NCBI RefSeq assembly: GCF_008932115.1
Contig: NZ_CP044543.1
Span: 2,610,501-2,674,500, forward strand
DNA from: Bradyrhizobium betae
GTDB taxonomy: Bacteria > Pseudomonadota > Alphaproteobacteria > Rhizobiales > Xanthobacteraceae
DNA: 64,000 bases
Direction of reading: 5' to 3'
Shown one piece after another: positions 17,388 to 27,238 of the stretch. Position numbers and translations under genes: made by a program. Position 1 is the stretch's first letter; each line of letters opens with the position of its first letter. The notes under the pieces were generated by a model, which was not told where the DNA came from, did no database searches, and saw only the letters and a program-made list of their open reading frames with translations.

Positions 17388-18704
17388 TCAGCCCTGCGCG
17401 GACGGACGGCCGATGCTCTCGTAGGTGAAGCCGGCGGCACGCATGTCTTCCGGGCGGAAGACATTGCGGAGGTCGACGACGACGGGCTGCACCATGGTCG
17501 CTTTCAGCCGGTCGAGATCGAGGCCGCGGAACTGCGTCCATTCCGTGACGATGACGAGCGCATCGGCGCCTTCGGCGCAGGAATAGGCATCCTCGCAATA
17601 GGTGATGCTGGGGAGTTCACCCTTGGCCTGCTCCATGCCGACCGGGTCGAACGCCCGCACCTTCGCGCCCATATCGATCAGGCCGGTGACGAGCGGGATC
17701 GACGGGGCGTCGCGCATGTCGTCGGTGTCGGGCTTGAAGGTGAGGCCGAGCACCGCGACGGTCTTGCCGCGCAAGCTACCGCCGAGCGCTTGGCTCACTT
17801 TTCGCGCCATCGCGCGCTTGCGGTTCTCGTTGACCGCCAGCACGGATTCGACGATGCGCAAGGAGACGTCGTAGTCCTGCGCGATCTTGATCAGCGCCTT
17901 GGTGTCCTTCGGGAAGCACGAGCCGCCGAAGCCGGGACCGGCATGCAGGAACTTGGTGCCGATGCGGTTGTCCAGGCCAATGCCGCGCGCGACCTCCTGG
18001 ACGTTGGCACCGACTTTCTCGGAGAGGTCCGCGATCTCGTTGATGAAGGTGATCTTGGTCGCGAGGAACGCGTTCGCGGCGTATTTGATCATCTCGGCGG
18101 TGCGGCGTTCCGTGAACATCAGCGGCGCCTGGTTCAGTGACAGCGGGCGATAGATGTCGCCCATCACCTTGCGGCCGCGCTCGTCGGAGGTGCCGACCAC
18201 GACGCGATCGGGAAACTTGAAGTCGCGGATCGCCGCGCCCTCGCGCAGGAATTCGGGATTGGAGGCGACGACGACGTCGGCCTCGGGATTGGTCTCGCGG
18301 ATGATGCGCTCGACCTCGTCGCCGGTGCCGACCGGCACGGTCGACTTCGTCACCACCACGGTGAATCCGGACAGCGACTGCGCGATCTCTTTCGCGGCGG
18401 CGTAGACATAGGACAGATCGGCGTGACCATCACCGCGGCGGGAGGGCGTACCGACCGCGATGAACACGGCGTCGGCATCCGCCACCGGCTTCGACAGGTC
18501 GGTGGTGAAGTCCAGACGCTTGGCCTTGACGTTGGTCGCGACCAGTTCATCGAGGCCGGGCTCGTAGATCGGAATCTCGCCGCGATGAAGCGCCGCGATC
18601 TTCTTCTCGTCCTTGTCGACGCAGGTGACGTCGTGACCGAAATCCGCAAAGCAGGCTCCGGACACCAGTCCCACATAGCCCGTTCCGATCATCGCGATGC
18701 GCAT
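17388..18704 (-). CDS. UDP-glucose 6-dehydrogenase
   Basis: NAD-dependent oxidation of UDP-glucose to UDP-glucuronate for exopolysaccharide and LPS synthesis, 438 aa. The N-terminal Rossmann motif is MIGTGYVGLVSGACFADFGH. The catalytic thiol sits in GPGFGGSCFPKDTKAL at about residue 260, and FINEIADLSEKVGANVQEVARGIGLD is the dimer and active-site helix. The C-terminal domain contains VLGLTFKPDTDDMRDAPS. Full length for the family. Confidence 0.95.
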   Translation of the reverse strand: MRIAMIGTGYVGLVSGACFADFGHDVTCVDKDEKKIAALHRGEIPIYEPGLDELVATNVKAKRLDFTTDLSKPVADADAVFIAVGTPSRRGDGHADLSYVYAAAKEIAQSLSGFTVVVTKSTVPVGTGDEVERIIRETNPEADVVVASNPEFLREGAAIRDFKFPDRVVVGTSDERGRKVMGDIYRPLSLNQAPLMFTERRTAEMIKYAANAFLATKITFINEIADLSEKVGANVQEVARGIGLDNRIGTKFLHAGPGFGGSCFPKDTKALIKIAQDYDVSLRIVESVLAVNENRKRAMARKVSQALGGSLRGKTVAVLGLTFKPDTDDMRDAPSIPLVTGLIDMGAKVRAFDPVGMEQAKGELPSITYCEDAYSCAEGADALVIVTEWTQFRGLDLDRLKATMVQPVVVDLRNVFRPEDMRAAGFTYESIGRPSAQG

Positions 18705-18896
18705 GAAAAACCCTGTTTGGCTTGGTTAACGAAACCCCAATGCGGGGCGGTTTAGCACTTTCCCGGCCTGAGGGAACAGGCGGCACGCAAAAACCGGCAT
18801 GCGAATTGTACCGGTAAAGAAATCGTAAACCGCAAGGCCCCACACTGCTTCACGCCCGCACAGAACCGGGCGGAGCACGCCTCGAAAAGGGACACC

Positions 18897-19964
18897 ATGG
18901 CAGCAATCGGCACAATCGCCGCAAGCGGGGGCGTCAACACCCCGGCCGCCGCGCGTGTTGACTGGATCGACTACGCCAAGGGCATCTGCATCGTCATGGT
19001 CGTGATGATGCATTCTGTGCTGGGGGTCGAGCTCGCCGCCGGCGAGACCGGTTTCATGCATGTGCTGGTGGCCTTCGCAAAGCCGTTCCGGATGCCGGAT
19101 TTCTTCCTGATTTCGGGCCTGTTCCTGCCGTTGGTGATCGATCGCGACTGGCGAACCTATCTCGACCGCAAGGTGGTGCATTTCGCCTATTTCTATGTCG
19201 TCTGGGTGACAATCCAGTTCGGCTTCAAGGCGCCGGCCTTCGCGGCGCAGACGGGCTGGCGCGACGTTGGCTTGCTGTATCTGGAATCCTTCATCGAGCC
19301 GTTCGGCACGCTCTGGTTCATCTATCTGCTGCCGATCTTCTTCGTCGTCACAAAACTGACACGGCGCTTCCCGCCGCTGGCGATCTGGCTGATCGCAGCC
19401 GCGCTGGAGACGGCGCGAATCACAACCGGCTGGACCGCGATCGACGAGTTTTGCTCGCGCTTCGTCTATTTCTACTCGGGCTATCTGTTCGCACCTTACG
19501 TGTTCGCGCTGTCGGATCGCGCACGCAGCCAGCCGCCGCTGGCATTGGCCGCGCTCGCGATCTGGGCGCTGGTCAATGCCGGCCTCGTCGAGACCGGTGC
19601 CAGCGAATGGAAGATCGTCTCGCTCGTGCTCGGCTTCGCCGGCGCCTGCGCCATCATCACCATGGGCACGCTGCTCGCGCGCCCCCAGTGGTTGAACTTT
19701 TTCCGCTTCTGCGGCGAGCATTCGATCGTGATCTATCTCGCGTTCTTCCTGCCGATGGCCGCGACGCGGACGCTGCTGCTGCGCACCGGTATCATCCCCG
19801 ACATCGGCACGGTGTCGCTGATCGTCACCATTGTCGGCGTGGTCGGATCGCTGGCGATCTGGCAGCTAGCCTTGCGTCTCGGCGCCGATTTCCTGTTCGA
19901 GCGACCGGATGCATTCTGGATCTCGCCGAAGAAGGCGGGGCCGGCGTTGCAGGCGGCAGAGTAG
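18897..19964 (+). CDS. Acyltransferase-3-like integral membrane protein
   Basis: 355 aa with about ten hydrophobic segments. The opening RVDWIDYAKGICIVMVVMMHSVLG carries the conserved acyltransferase-3 (OafA/OpgC type) pattern with the membrane His of motif VxxxHS. RMPDFFLISGLFLPLVID is a further family landmark. Such proteins transfer acyl groups to surface glycans or lipids. Divergent orientation to the UDP-glucose dehydrogenase gene is consistent with an envelope-polysaccharide role, but the substrate is unknown. Confidence 0.83.
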   Translation: MAAIGTIAASGGVNTPAAARVDWIDYAKGICIVMVVMMHSVLGVELAAGETGFMHVLVAFAKPFRMPDFFLISGLFLPLVIDRDWRTYLDRKVVHFAYFYVVWVTIQFGFKAPAFAAQTGWRDVGLLYLESFIEPFGTLWFIYLLPIFFVVTKLTRRFPPLAIWLIAAALETARITTGWTAIDEFCSRFVYFYSGYLFAPYVFALSDRARSQPPLALAALAIWALVNAGLVETGASEWKIVSLVLGFAGACAIITMGTLLARPQWLNFFRFCGEHSIVIYLAFFLPMAATRTLLLRTGIIPDIGTVSLIVTIVGVVGSLAIWQLALRLGADFLFERPDAFWISPKKAGPALQAAE

Positions 19965-19970
19965 CTCGCT

Positions 19971-20100
19971 GTCGTCGCCCGGCTTGACCGGGCGACCCAG
20001 TACGCCGAGACGTCGCTGATTGAGCCGAGAAGCCGCAGCGTACTGGATTCCCCGCTTTCGCGGGGAATGACAGCGGGGATGCGGGGAACGACAGTGGGGA
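19971..20100 (+). repeat. Intergenic palindromic repeat, family A
   Basis: CGTCGCCCGGCTTGACCGGG with CGACCCAGTAC on one arm, and TACTGGATTCCCCGCTTTCGCGGGGAATGACAG on the other, then short direct copies of GGGGAAYGACAGYGGGGAT. It lies downstream of the acyltransferase gene. Confidence 0.76.
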
Positions 20101-20172
20101 TAGAAGCATCCGCAAACCAAAAATCCCCCTCCCAAGGCTGTCAAAGTCCGCAAAAATTCATACATTGCGGCC

Positions 20173-23100
20173 ATGCCCAAAACCGCCCCGAAGACCGCCG
20201 CCAAAGCCGATTCCAAGCCCGCTGCTGCGACAGCTGCTGCCAAACCGGTCGCAGCTAGAGCAGCCGGCAAGGGCGACCACATCTTCCTGGTCGACGGTTC
20301 CGGCTACATCTTCCGCGCCTATCACGCGCTGCCGCCGCTGAACCGCAAGTCCGACGGCTTGCAGGTCAACGCCGTGCTCGGCTTCTGCAACATGCTGTGG
20401 AAGCTGCTCCGCGACATGCCCGCCGACAACCGGCCGACGCATCTGGCGATCGTGTTCGACAAGTCCGAAGTCACGTTCCGCAACAAGATCTATCCCGAGT
20501 ACAAGGCGCACCGGCCGCCGGCGCCTGACGATCTGATTCCGCAATTCGCGCTGATCCGCGAGGCCGTGCGCGCCTTCGATTTGCCTTGCCTGGAGCAAGG
20601 CGGCTTCGAGGCCGACGATCTGATCGCGACCTATGCCCGGCAGGCCAGCGACCGCGGCGCCACCACGACCATCGTGTCCTCCGACAAGGATTTGATGCAG
20701 CTCGTCAACGACAAGATCACGATGTACGACACCATGAAGGATCGCCGCATCGGCATCCCCGAGGTGATCGAGAAGTTCGGGGTGCCGCCGGAGAAGGTGG
20801 TCGAGGTGCAGGCGCTCGCCGGCGATTCCACCGACAACGTGCCCGGCGTACCTGGCATCGGCATCAAGACCGCGGCGCAGCTGATCGTCGAATATGGCGA
20901 CCTCGAGCAGCTGCTGTTCCGTGCCACGGAGATCAAGCAGCCGAAGCGGCGCGAGGCTCTGATCGAGAATGCCGAGAAGGCGCGGATCTCGCGCCAGCTG
21001 GTGCTGCTCGACGACAAGGTCGAGCTGGAGGTGCCGCTCGACGATCTCGCCGTTCACGAGCCCGACGCGCGGAAGCTGATCGCCTTCCTCAAGGCGATGG
21101 AATTCACCACGCTGACACGCCGCGTCGCCGACTATTCGCAGATCGATCCCGCCAATGTCGACGCCGACGTGGCGAACAGCAGCGAGGCCCGCGGCGGCGA
21201 CGGCGCGGCCAGGACGGTTTCGTCGGGGACATCAGGCGATCTCTTCGCGACCCCTCCCGCAACGGCCAAAGGCGGCGACAAGGGCGACAAGGCCGCGAGC
21301 CCCAAGGGCGCGCCAATCTCGCTTGCGGCGGCGCGCGAGGAGGCTTTGCGCAAGCTTCCGGTCGATCGCGGCAGATATCAAACCATCAAGACCCTCGCCG
21401 AGCTGAACGCCTTCATAACGCGCATTCACGATGCGGGCCATGTCGCGATCGAGGTCCGTGCGAACTCCATCGATCCGATGCAGGCCGATTTCTGCGGCAT
21501 CGCGCTGGCGCTGGCGCCGAACGAGGCCTGCTATCTGCCGCTGGCGCACAAGCAGTCCGGCGGTGGCGCCGGCCTGTTCGACGCCGGCCTCGCGCCGGAC
21601 CAGGTCAAGCATGCCGATGCGATCGAAGCGCTGCGGCCGGTGCTGGAAGCATCGGGCATTCTCAAGATCGGCTTCGACGTCAAATTCACCGCCGTGATGC
21701 TGGCGCAGCACGGTATCACCTTGCGCAACACCGACGATGCGAAATTGATCTCCTACGTGCTCGACGCCGGCCGCGGCTCGCATGAGCTGGACTCGTTGTC
21801 CGAACGCTGGTTCGGGCATGCCATGCTGAAGGAGAGCGAGCTGCTCGGTAGCGGCAAGGGCAAGATCACCTTCGACCAGGTGCCGATCGACAAGGCCGCG
21901 CCGCTGTCGGCCGAAGGCGCCGACATGACCCTGCGCACGTGGCGCGTGCTCAAGCCGCGTCTCGTTGCCGAGCACATGACCACGGTCTACGAGACGCTGG
22001 AGCGGCCGCTGGTGGCGGTGCTCGCACGCATGGAGCGGCGTGGCATCTCGATCGACCGCCAGGTGCTGTCGCGACTGTCCGGCGACTTCGCCCAGACCGC
22101 GGCGCGCGTCGAAGCCGAGATCCAGGAGATCGCGGGCGAGCCGGTCAATGTCGGCAGCCCCAAGCAGATCGGCGACATCCTGTTCGGCAAGATGGGACTA
22201 TCCGGCGGCACCAAGACCAAGACCGGCGCGTGGTCGACGACCGCTCAGGTGCTCGACGAACTCGCCGAGCAGGGCCACGACCTCCCGCGGAAGATTCTGG
22301 AGTGGCGCCAGGTCTCGAAGTTGAAATCGACCTATACCGACGCGCTGCCAACCTACGTCAATCCGCAGACCCATCGCGTGCACACGACCTACGCGTTGGC
22401 TGCGACCACGACGGGCCGGCTGTCGTCGAACGAGCCTAACCTGCAGAACATTCCGGTGCGCACCGAGGACGGCCGCAAGATCCGCCGCGCTTTCATCGCC
22501 AGCCCCGGCCACAAGCTCGTCTCCGCCGACTATTCGCAGATCGAGTTGCGGCTGCTGGCGGAGATCGCCGACATCCCCGTGCTCAAGCAGGCGTTCAAGG
22601 ACGGCCTCGACATTCACGCCATGACGGCCTCCGAAATGTTCGGCGTGCCGATCGCGGGCATGCCGAGCGAAATCCGCCGCCGTGCGAAAGCAATCAATTT
22701 CGGCATCATCTACGGCATCTCGGCGTTCGGCCTCGCCAATCAGCTCGGCATCGCGCGCGAAGAGGCCTCCGCCTACATCAAGAAGTACTTCGAGCGTTTC
22801 CCCGGCATCCGCGCCTATATGGACGAGACGCGCGATTTCTGCCGCAGCCACGGCTATGTCACCACGCTGTTCGGCCGGAAGATGTACTATCCCGACATCA
22901 AGGCCTCGAACGCTTCGGTGCGCGCGTTCAACGAACGCGCCGCGATCAACGCACGGCTGCAGGGCACCGCCGCCGACATCATTCGCCGCGCCATGATTCG
23001 GGTGGAAGACGCGCTCGCCGAGAAGAAACTCTCGGCACAGATGCTGCTCCAGGTGCACGACGAACTGATCTTCGAGGTCCCGGACGCCGAGGTCGCGGCG

Positions 23101-23214
23101 ACGCTGCCGGTCGTGCAGCATGTGATGCAGGACGCGCCGTTCCCGGCGGTGCTGCTGTCCGTGCCGCTGCATGTCGATGCGCGTGCGGCGAATAATTGGG
23201 ACGAGGCGCACTGA
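20173..23214 (+). CDS. polA: DNA polymerase I
   Basis: 1013 aa, for repair and Okazaki-fragment processing. An Ala/Lys-rich leader of about 35 residues precedes the 5'-3' exonuclease domain (FLVDGSGYIFRAYHALPPL, FEADDLIATYARQA, AGDSTDNVPGVPGIGIKTA). A low-complexity linker follows at about 335-395. The proofreading-type domain (about 410-600) lacks its metal ligands: FDTET reads IEVRA, KYD reads KFT and EDADVTL reads EGADMTL. The polymerase motifs are intact: A (SADYSQIELRLLAEIA), B (RRRAKAINFGIIYGISAFGL) and C (QVHDELIFEVP). So polymerase and 5' nuclease are expected, but not proofreading. Confidence 0.97.
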   Translation: MPKTAPKTAAKADSKPAAATAAAKPVAARAAGKGDHIFLVDGSGYIFRAYHALPPLNRKSDGLQVNAVLGFCNMLWKLLRDMPADNRPTHLAIVFDKSEVTFRNKIYPEYKAHRPPAPDDLIPQFALIREAVRAFDLPCLEQGGFEADDLIATYARQASDRGATTTIVSSDKDLMQLVNDKITMYDTMKDRRIGIPEVIEKFGVPPEKVVEVQALAGDSTDNVPGVPGIGIKTAAQLIVEYGDLEQLLFRATEIKQPKRREALIENAEKARISRQLVLLDDKVELEVPLDDLAVHEPDARKLIAFLKAMEFTTLTRRVADYSQIDPANVDADVANSSEARGGDGAARTVSSGTSGDLFATPPATAKGGDKGDKAASPKGAPISLAAAREEALRKLPVDRGRYQTIKTLAELNAFITRIHDAGHVAIEVRANSIDPMQADFCGIALALAPNEACYLPLAHKQSGGGAGLFDAGLAPDQVKHADAIEALRPVLEASGILKIGFDVKFTAVMLAQHGITLRNTDDAKLISYVLDAGRGSHELDSLSERWFGHAMLKESELLGSGKGKITFDQVPIDKAAPLSAEGADMTLRTWRVLKPRLVAEHMTTVYETLERPLVAVLARMERRGISIDRQVLSRLSGDFAQTAARVEAEIQEIAGEPVNVGSPKQIGDILFGKMGLSGGTKTKTGAWSTTAQVLDELAEQGHDLPRKILEWRQVSKLKSTYTDALPTYVNPQTHRVHTTYALAATTTGRLSSNEPNLQNIPVRTEDGRKIRRAFIASPGHKLVSADYSQIELRLLAEIADIPVLKQAFKDGLDIHAMTASEMFGVPIAGMPSEIRRRAKAINFGIIYGISAFGLANQLGIAREEASAYIKKYFERFPGIRAYMDETRDFCRSHGYVTTLFGRKMYYPDIKASNASVRAFNERAAINARLQGTAADIIRRAMIRVEDALAEKKLSAQMLLQVHDELIFEVPDAEVAATLPVVQHVMQDAPFPAVLLSVPLHVDARAANNWDEAH

Positions 23215-23230
23215 CGGCCGGAGAAGCCCG

Positions 23231-23773
23231 ATGAAGATCGCCGCCGTCTCGGGCAGCCTGCGCGCGGGTTCGAGCAATACAGCCGTGCTGCGCGCGGCAG
23301 CGCGGGTCGCACCCGCCGATGTCGAGATTGTCCTCTTCCGGGGGATTGAGGAATTGCCCTTCTTCAATCCGGATCTTGATGGCGATGATGTGCCTGCGCC
23401 GGTCGGCGCATTGCGCGGCCTCGTCGGAAGCGTGGATGGCATCCTGATCTCCAGCCCCGAATATGCCCGCGGTGTCGCCGGCGTGCTGAAGAACGCACTC
23501 GATTGGCTGGTCGGGAGCCATGAATTTCCCGACAAGCCCGTGGCCTTGATCAACACCTCGCCGCGCGCGACACATGCGCTGGCCGCGCTGACGCTCACTC
23601 TCGAGACGATGTCGGCCCGGATCGCGAGGAACGCCTGCGTGACGCTGCCCCTGTTGGGCCGCCCCTGGGACGAGAACGGGATCGTCGCCGATCCCGCATT
23701 GGCGGAGCCGCTGCGCGCAGCGATGGAAGATTTTGCAGCATTCATCAGGGCAGCGCAGGCCGAGGCGTCCTGA
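23231..23773 (+). CDS. NADPH-dependent FMN reductase
   Basis: Flavodoxin-fold reductase, 180 aa from ATG at 23231. The FMN phosphate loop is SGSLRAGSSNTAVLRA at residues 8-23, and SPEYARGVAGVLKNALDWLVG is the conserved family helix. Members reduce quinones, chromate or azo compounds, or supply reduced FMN. It lies 16 bp after polA, and co-transcription is possible. Confidence 0.9.
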   Translation: MKIAAVSGSLRAGSSNTAVLRAAARVAPADVEIVLFRGIEELPFFNPDLDGDDVPAPVGALRGLVGSVDGILISSPEYARGVAGVLKNALDWLVGSHEFPDKPVALINTSPRATHALAALTLTLETMSARIARNACVTLPLLGRPWDENGIVADPALAEPLRAAMEDFAAFIRAAQAEAS

Positions 23774-23868
23774 CAGGACGCGTGCGCGAATGTCCTCCGA
23801 GCAATTGCGTAATGGCGACGCGATCCCTCGCATATTAGAACCGAACCATCTCCCGCACCGGCTCGCTC

Positions 23869-24510
23869 ATGCCCCACACCTCCGCCCTGCTCGGCTTCGC
23901 CCTCGTCTCTCTCGGTCTCGTGCTGACGCCCGGGCCGAACATGATCTATCTGATCTCGCGCTCGATCACGCAGGGGCCGGCGGCCGGCATCGTCTCGCTC
24001 GGCGGGGTGGCGCTTGGCTTCGTGTTCTACATGCTGTGCGCGGCGTTCGGAATCACGGCGCTGCTGCTTGCCATTCCCTTCGCTTATGACGCGCTCCGCT
24101 TTGCCGGTGCGGGTTATCTGTTCTGGCTGGCGTGGCAGGCGGTGAAACCGGGCGGCCGCTCGCCGTTCCAGGTGAAGCAGCTCGCGATCGACAGCCCGCG
24201 CAAACTGTTCGTCATGGGTTTCGTCACCAATTTGCTCAATCCGAAGATCGCGATGCTTTATCTCGCGCTGCTGCCGCAGTTCATCGATCCCACCGCCGGC
24301 AGCGTGCTGGCGCAGTCGGTGGTGCTGGGCGCGATCCAGATCGCGATCAGCGTCAGCGTCAGCGTCAACGCCATGATCGCGCTCGCGGCCGGATCCATCG
24401 CGCTGTTCCTGGCAAGCCGGCCGAGCTGGATGCTGGTACAGCGCTGGCTGATGGGCACGGTGCTGGCCGGGCTTGCGATCAGGATGGCGGTGGAAGCGCG
24501 GAAGGTGTGA
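23869..24510 (+). CDS. LysE/RhtB-family amino-acid exporter
   Basis: Inner-membrane exporter, 213 aa with about six membrane segments. The family start is LGFALVSLGLVLTPGPNMIYLISRSITQGPAAG, and FVMGFVTNLLNPKIAMLYLALLPQFI is the second conserved repeat landmark. The substrate is probably an amino acid or homoserine-lactone-like compound. It is about 95 bp downstream of the FMN reductase gene. Confidence 0.92.
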   Translation: MPHTSALLGFALVSLGLVLTPGPNMIYLISRSITQGPAAGIVSLGGVALGFVFYMLCAAFGITALLLAIPFAYDALRFAGAGYLFWLAWQAVKPGGRSPFQVKQLAIDSPRKLFVMGFVTNLLNPKIAMLYLALLPQFIDPTAGSVLAQSVVLGAIQIAISVSVSVNAMIALAAGSIALFLASRPSWMLVQRWLMGTVLAGLAIRMAVEARKV

Positions 24511-24519
24511 GGCGCGACG

Positions 24520-24643
24520 CTGTCATGCCCCGCGCAGGCGGGGCATCCAGTACCCCGCGGGTTCTCGGCTCAATCACTGGCGTCACGGAGTACTGGTCAC
24601 CCGCCTCAGTGCGCAAGTGCGCACAAGGCGGGTGACGACAGCG
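24520..24643 (+). repeat. Intergenic palindromic repeat, family A
   Basis: TGTCATGCCCCGCGCAGGCGGGGCATCCAGTAC on one arm and TACTGGTCACCCGCC, GTGCGCAAGTGCGCAC, GGCGGGTGACGACAGC on the other. It separates the convergent LysE and GST genes. Confidence 0.78.
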
Positions 24644-24650
24644 TCCAACC

Positions 24651-25277
24651 TCAATCCAGCTTCGCCTCCATGCCCCGCTTCACCGCCGGGCGCGCCATCA
24701 GGGCGTCGTACCAGCGCTTGACGTTGGGGAAGTCGGCCAGATCAACCTTGTGGCGAGGGTGGCGCCAGGCCCAACCGAGGATGGCGAAATCGGCAACCGA
24801 GAGATCGCCGGCGACGAAGTCGTGCTCCGCCAATCGGCGGTCCAGCACGCCGTAGAGCCGGCGGGTCTCGGCCATGTAGCGCTTCAGGCCGTAGGCGCGG
24901 TCCTGCTCGTTCTCGAGCGCGATGAAATGATGCACCTGGCCGGGCATCGGGCCGAAGCCGCCCATCTGCCACATCAGCCATTCGTAGACGGGAATGCGCT
25001 CCGAGAGCGATTTCGGCAGGAATTTGCCGGTCTTTTCGCCGAGATAGAGCAGGATCGCGCCGGATTCGAAGATGCTGACGGGCTTGCCGTCCGGGCCCTC
25101 GGGGTCGACGATCGCGGGAATCTTGTTGTTCGGGGAGAGCTTGAGGAACTCCGGCGCCATCTGCTCGCCCTTGCTGATGTTCACCGGGACCACCTTGTAG
25201 GGCAGCCCCATTTCCTCCAGCGCGACCGAGATCTTGCGGCCGTTTGGCGTGTTCCAGGTGTGGAGTTCGATGGTCAT
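24651..25277 (-). CDS. Glutathione S-transferase family protein
   Basis: 208 aa. The thioredoxin-fold N-terminal domain is [28 protein letters not shown], followed by [12 protein letters not shown] (cis-Pro region) and [21 protein letters not shown], which holds the Glu-Ser glutathione-binding pair. The C-terminal helical domain has the [11 protein letters not shown] capping motif. The sequence resembles the YfcG/Ure2p-like nu class, where disulfide-bond reductase activity is common. Substrate unknown. Confidence 0.92.
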   Translation of the reverse strand: MTIELHTWNTPNGRKISVALEEMGLPYKVVPVNISKGEQMAPEFLKLSPNNKIPAIVDPEGPDGKPVSIFESGAILLYLGEKTGKFLPKSLSERIPVYEWLMWQMGGFGPMPGQVHHFIALENEQDRAYGLKRYMAETRRLYGVLDRRLAEHDFVAGDLSVADFAILGWAWRHPRHKVDLADFPNVKRWYDALMARPAVKRGMEAKLD

Positions 25278-25462
25278 GCCCGGTTTCCTTCCCCAGTAGG
25301 ATTGGGCCCTCCACTACTCCGGAAGGCTGTACCCCCACAACTGGCGGACCGGGATGGCCGACCGTCGGCCGATCCCTGTTGACTGGACCTGTCCCCTCTG
25401 GAATGTCGCGACCGTCGCGGATAAATTCCGCCACCTTCAAAAAATGCTCCCGAGGGACCGCC

Positions 25463-26026
25463 GTGTCGAAATCAGCCTCCCGCGCCCGCCTGTTCGAAAT
25501 CATCCGCCGGCGCTCCTTCGGCCGCGGTGACGTCACGCTCGCGTCGGGCCGCAAGAGCGATTTCTACTTCAACCTCAAGCCGACCATGCTCGACCCGGAG
25601 GGCGCGACCCTGCTCGCCGAGCTGACCTATGAGACGCTGAAGGACGACAAGCTCGACTTCATCGGCGGCCTCGAGATGGGCGCGGTGCCGCTCGCCGGCG
25701 CGCTGGCGCAGATCTCCTGGATCAAGGGCCATCCGATCGCGGCGTTCTTCGTGCGCAAGAAGCCGAAGGAGCATGGCGCCAAGCTGGCGATCGAGGGGCT
25801 GCCCAAGGGCGAGACGCTTGCCGGCAAGCGCGTGGTGATCGTCGAGGACGTCACCACCACCGGCGGCTCGGCGATGAAGGCGGTGGAATCCGTGCGCGAG
25901 ACCGGCGCCGAAGTGGTGCTGGTGCTGACCATGGTCGACCGCGAGGAAGGCGCCACCGACACGTTCGGTGCGGCCGGCCTGCCGTTCCGCTCGCTGTACA
26001 AGGCGTCTGAATTCCTGAAGGCTTGA
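25463..26026 (+). CDS. pyrE: Orotate phosphoribosyltransferase
   Basis: 187 aa from GTG at 25463: pyrimidine synthesis, orotate plus PRPP to OMP. An ATG at 25403 in frame would add 20 residues that do not look conserved. The substrate loop is [23 protein letters not shown], and [11 protein letters not shown] is the flexible catalytic loop. The PRPP signature is [19 protein letters not shown]. Length fits the short alphaproteobacterial form. Upstream bases 25278-25462 show no other feature that I recognise. Confidence 0.93.
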   Translation: MSKSASRARLFEIIRRRSFGRGDVTLASGRKSDFYFNLKPTMLDPEGATLLAELTYETLKDDKLDFIGGLEMGAVPLAGALAQISWIKGHPIAAFFVRKKPKEHGAKLAIEGLPKGETLAGKRVVIVEDVTTTGGSAMKAVESVRETGAEVVLVLTMVDREEGATDTFGAAGLPFRSLYKASEFLKA

Positions 26027-26032
26027 CCGCCC

Positions 26033-26168
26033 TCGTGTCCCGGACGCGGCGCGGCACGAAGTGACGCGACGCAGAGCCGGGACCCAGAATGTCGCGAGCA
26101 TGGGCCCCGGCTCTGCAGCGCATCACGCCGCGAAGGGCGGCGCGCTGCGCAGCGTCCGGGGTACGAGA
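26033..26168 (+). repeat. Intergenic palindromic repeat, family B
   Basis: GTGTCCCGGACGCGG at the left pairs with GCAGCGTCCGGGGTACG at the right. The centre contains GCAGAGCCGGGACCCAGAATG and GGGCCCCGGCTCTGCAGCGC. A second copy with the same architecture lies at about 27112-27238. Confidence 0.8.
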
Positions 26169-26293
26169 GTCCGCCAGGAACGGCCGCCTCAACCGCTCAT
26201 TTACCATCCCGCTCTATGGTGAATCATCTGCTGAGACCTGAGGGTCCCGGCCCGGTTCGGTAGCGTCGGGTGGAGTGAGCGTTGCGTACAGTC

Positions 26294-27103
26294 ATGTCCC
26301 ATGCGCGCCAGCGGCGTCGCGCGATGCTTGTGGCCGCCGCCCTGGCAGCCCCGCTGCTTGCGGCTCCCGCCCCGGTTTCGGCCGAAGGCCTGTTCGACTT
26401 CTTCTTCGGCGGCGTGCAGCAGAAGCGGCCGCAGCGTGAGGTGCCGCAGCAGGCGAGTTCCTACGCCGATCCCTTCACCGGCCAGCAGAATGCGCCCCCG
26501 CAATACGTGCCGCCGACGCGTGCGGCTGCCGCCGGCGGCTCCGGCCCGGCCTTCTGCGTGCGCAGCTGCGACGGCAAGTATTTTCCGCTGATGCGCGGCC
26601 TCGCCTCGCCCGCCCAGATGTGTCAGGCGTTCTGTCCCGCCAGCACGACCAAGGTCTATTTCGGCACCTCGATCGACGGCGCCGCCTCACAGACCGGCGA
26701 GCGCTATGCCGACAGCGATAACGCGTTCGCCTATCGCAAGGCGCTGCGTTCGGACTGCACCTGCAACGGCCGTGAGCCGGTCGGCCTCGCTCCGGTCGAT
26801 CTCGCGCTGGATTCCTCGTTGAAGGCCGGCGACGTGATCGCCACCACCGACGGTCTCGTCGCCTATACCGGCATCCGCGTCGGCAACGACCAGGCCGCCG
26901 ACTTCACCCCGGTCGCCTCCTATCCCGGCCTCACCGCGCAGGTCCGCGCACGGCTCGGCGAGATGAAGGTGGCGCCGGTGCGGGCAGAGACGGTGTCGGC
27001 AGATGCGCCGGCATCGTCCGAGATCGTGCGTGAGGCGCTACCTGATGTGACGCTGCCGAAGGCGACGGCGCAGAAATCGGCGAAGCGGGCGGGATTGGAT
27101 TAG
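26294..27103 (+). CDS. Exported DUF2865 protein
   Basis: 269 aa. ATG at 26294 is preferred to the TTG at 26282, as it starts just ahead of a basic n-region (HARQRRR) and a signal core (AMLVAAALAAPLLAAPAPVSAEG). Then comes LFDFFFGG, a proline-rich stretch, and a cysteine-rich DUF2865 core with FCVRSCDGKYFPL, MCQAFCPAS and DCTCNGR. Six cysteines suggest disulfides in the periplasm. Function unknown; the family is common in Rhizobiales. Confidence 0.88.
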   Translation: MSHARQRRRAMLVAAALAAPLLAAPAPVSAEGLFDFFFGGVQQKRPQREVPQQASSYADPFTGQQNAPPQYVPPTRAAAAGGSGPAFCVRSCDGKYFPLMRGLASPAQMCQAFCPASTTKVYFGTSIDGAASQTGERYADSDNAFAYRKALRSDCTCNGREPVGLAPVDLALDSSLKAGDVIATTDGLVAYTGIRVGNDQAADFTPVASYPGLTAQVRARLGEMKVAPVRAETVSADAPASSEIVREALPDVTLPKATAQKSAKRAGLD

Positions 27104-27111
27104 GCTGGGGC

Positions 27112-27238
27112 TCTTGTCCCGGACGCGCTACAGCGTGAAACGCTGCTGCGCAGAGCCGGGACCCAGAATGCCTCACCAATGGCCCCGGCTCTGCAGCGCA
27201 CCGCTGAAGAAGCGCTGCACCGCGTCCGGGGCACGCGA
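27112..27238 (+). repeat. Intergenic palindromic repeat, family B
   Basis: Same plan as the copy at 26033: TGTCCCGGACGCG on the left and GCGTCCGGGGCACGCG on the right, enclosing GCAGAGCCGGGACCCAGAATG and GGCCCCGGCTCTGCAGCGC. The two copies flank the DUF2865 gene. Confidence 0.8.
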
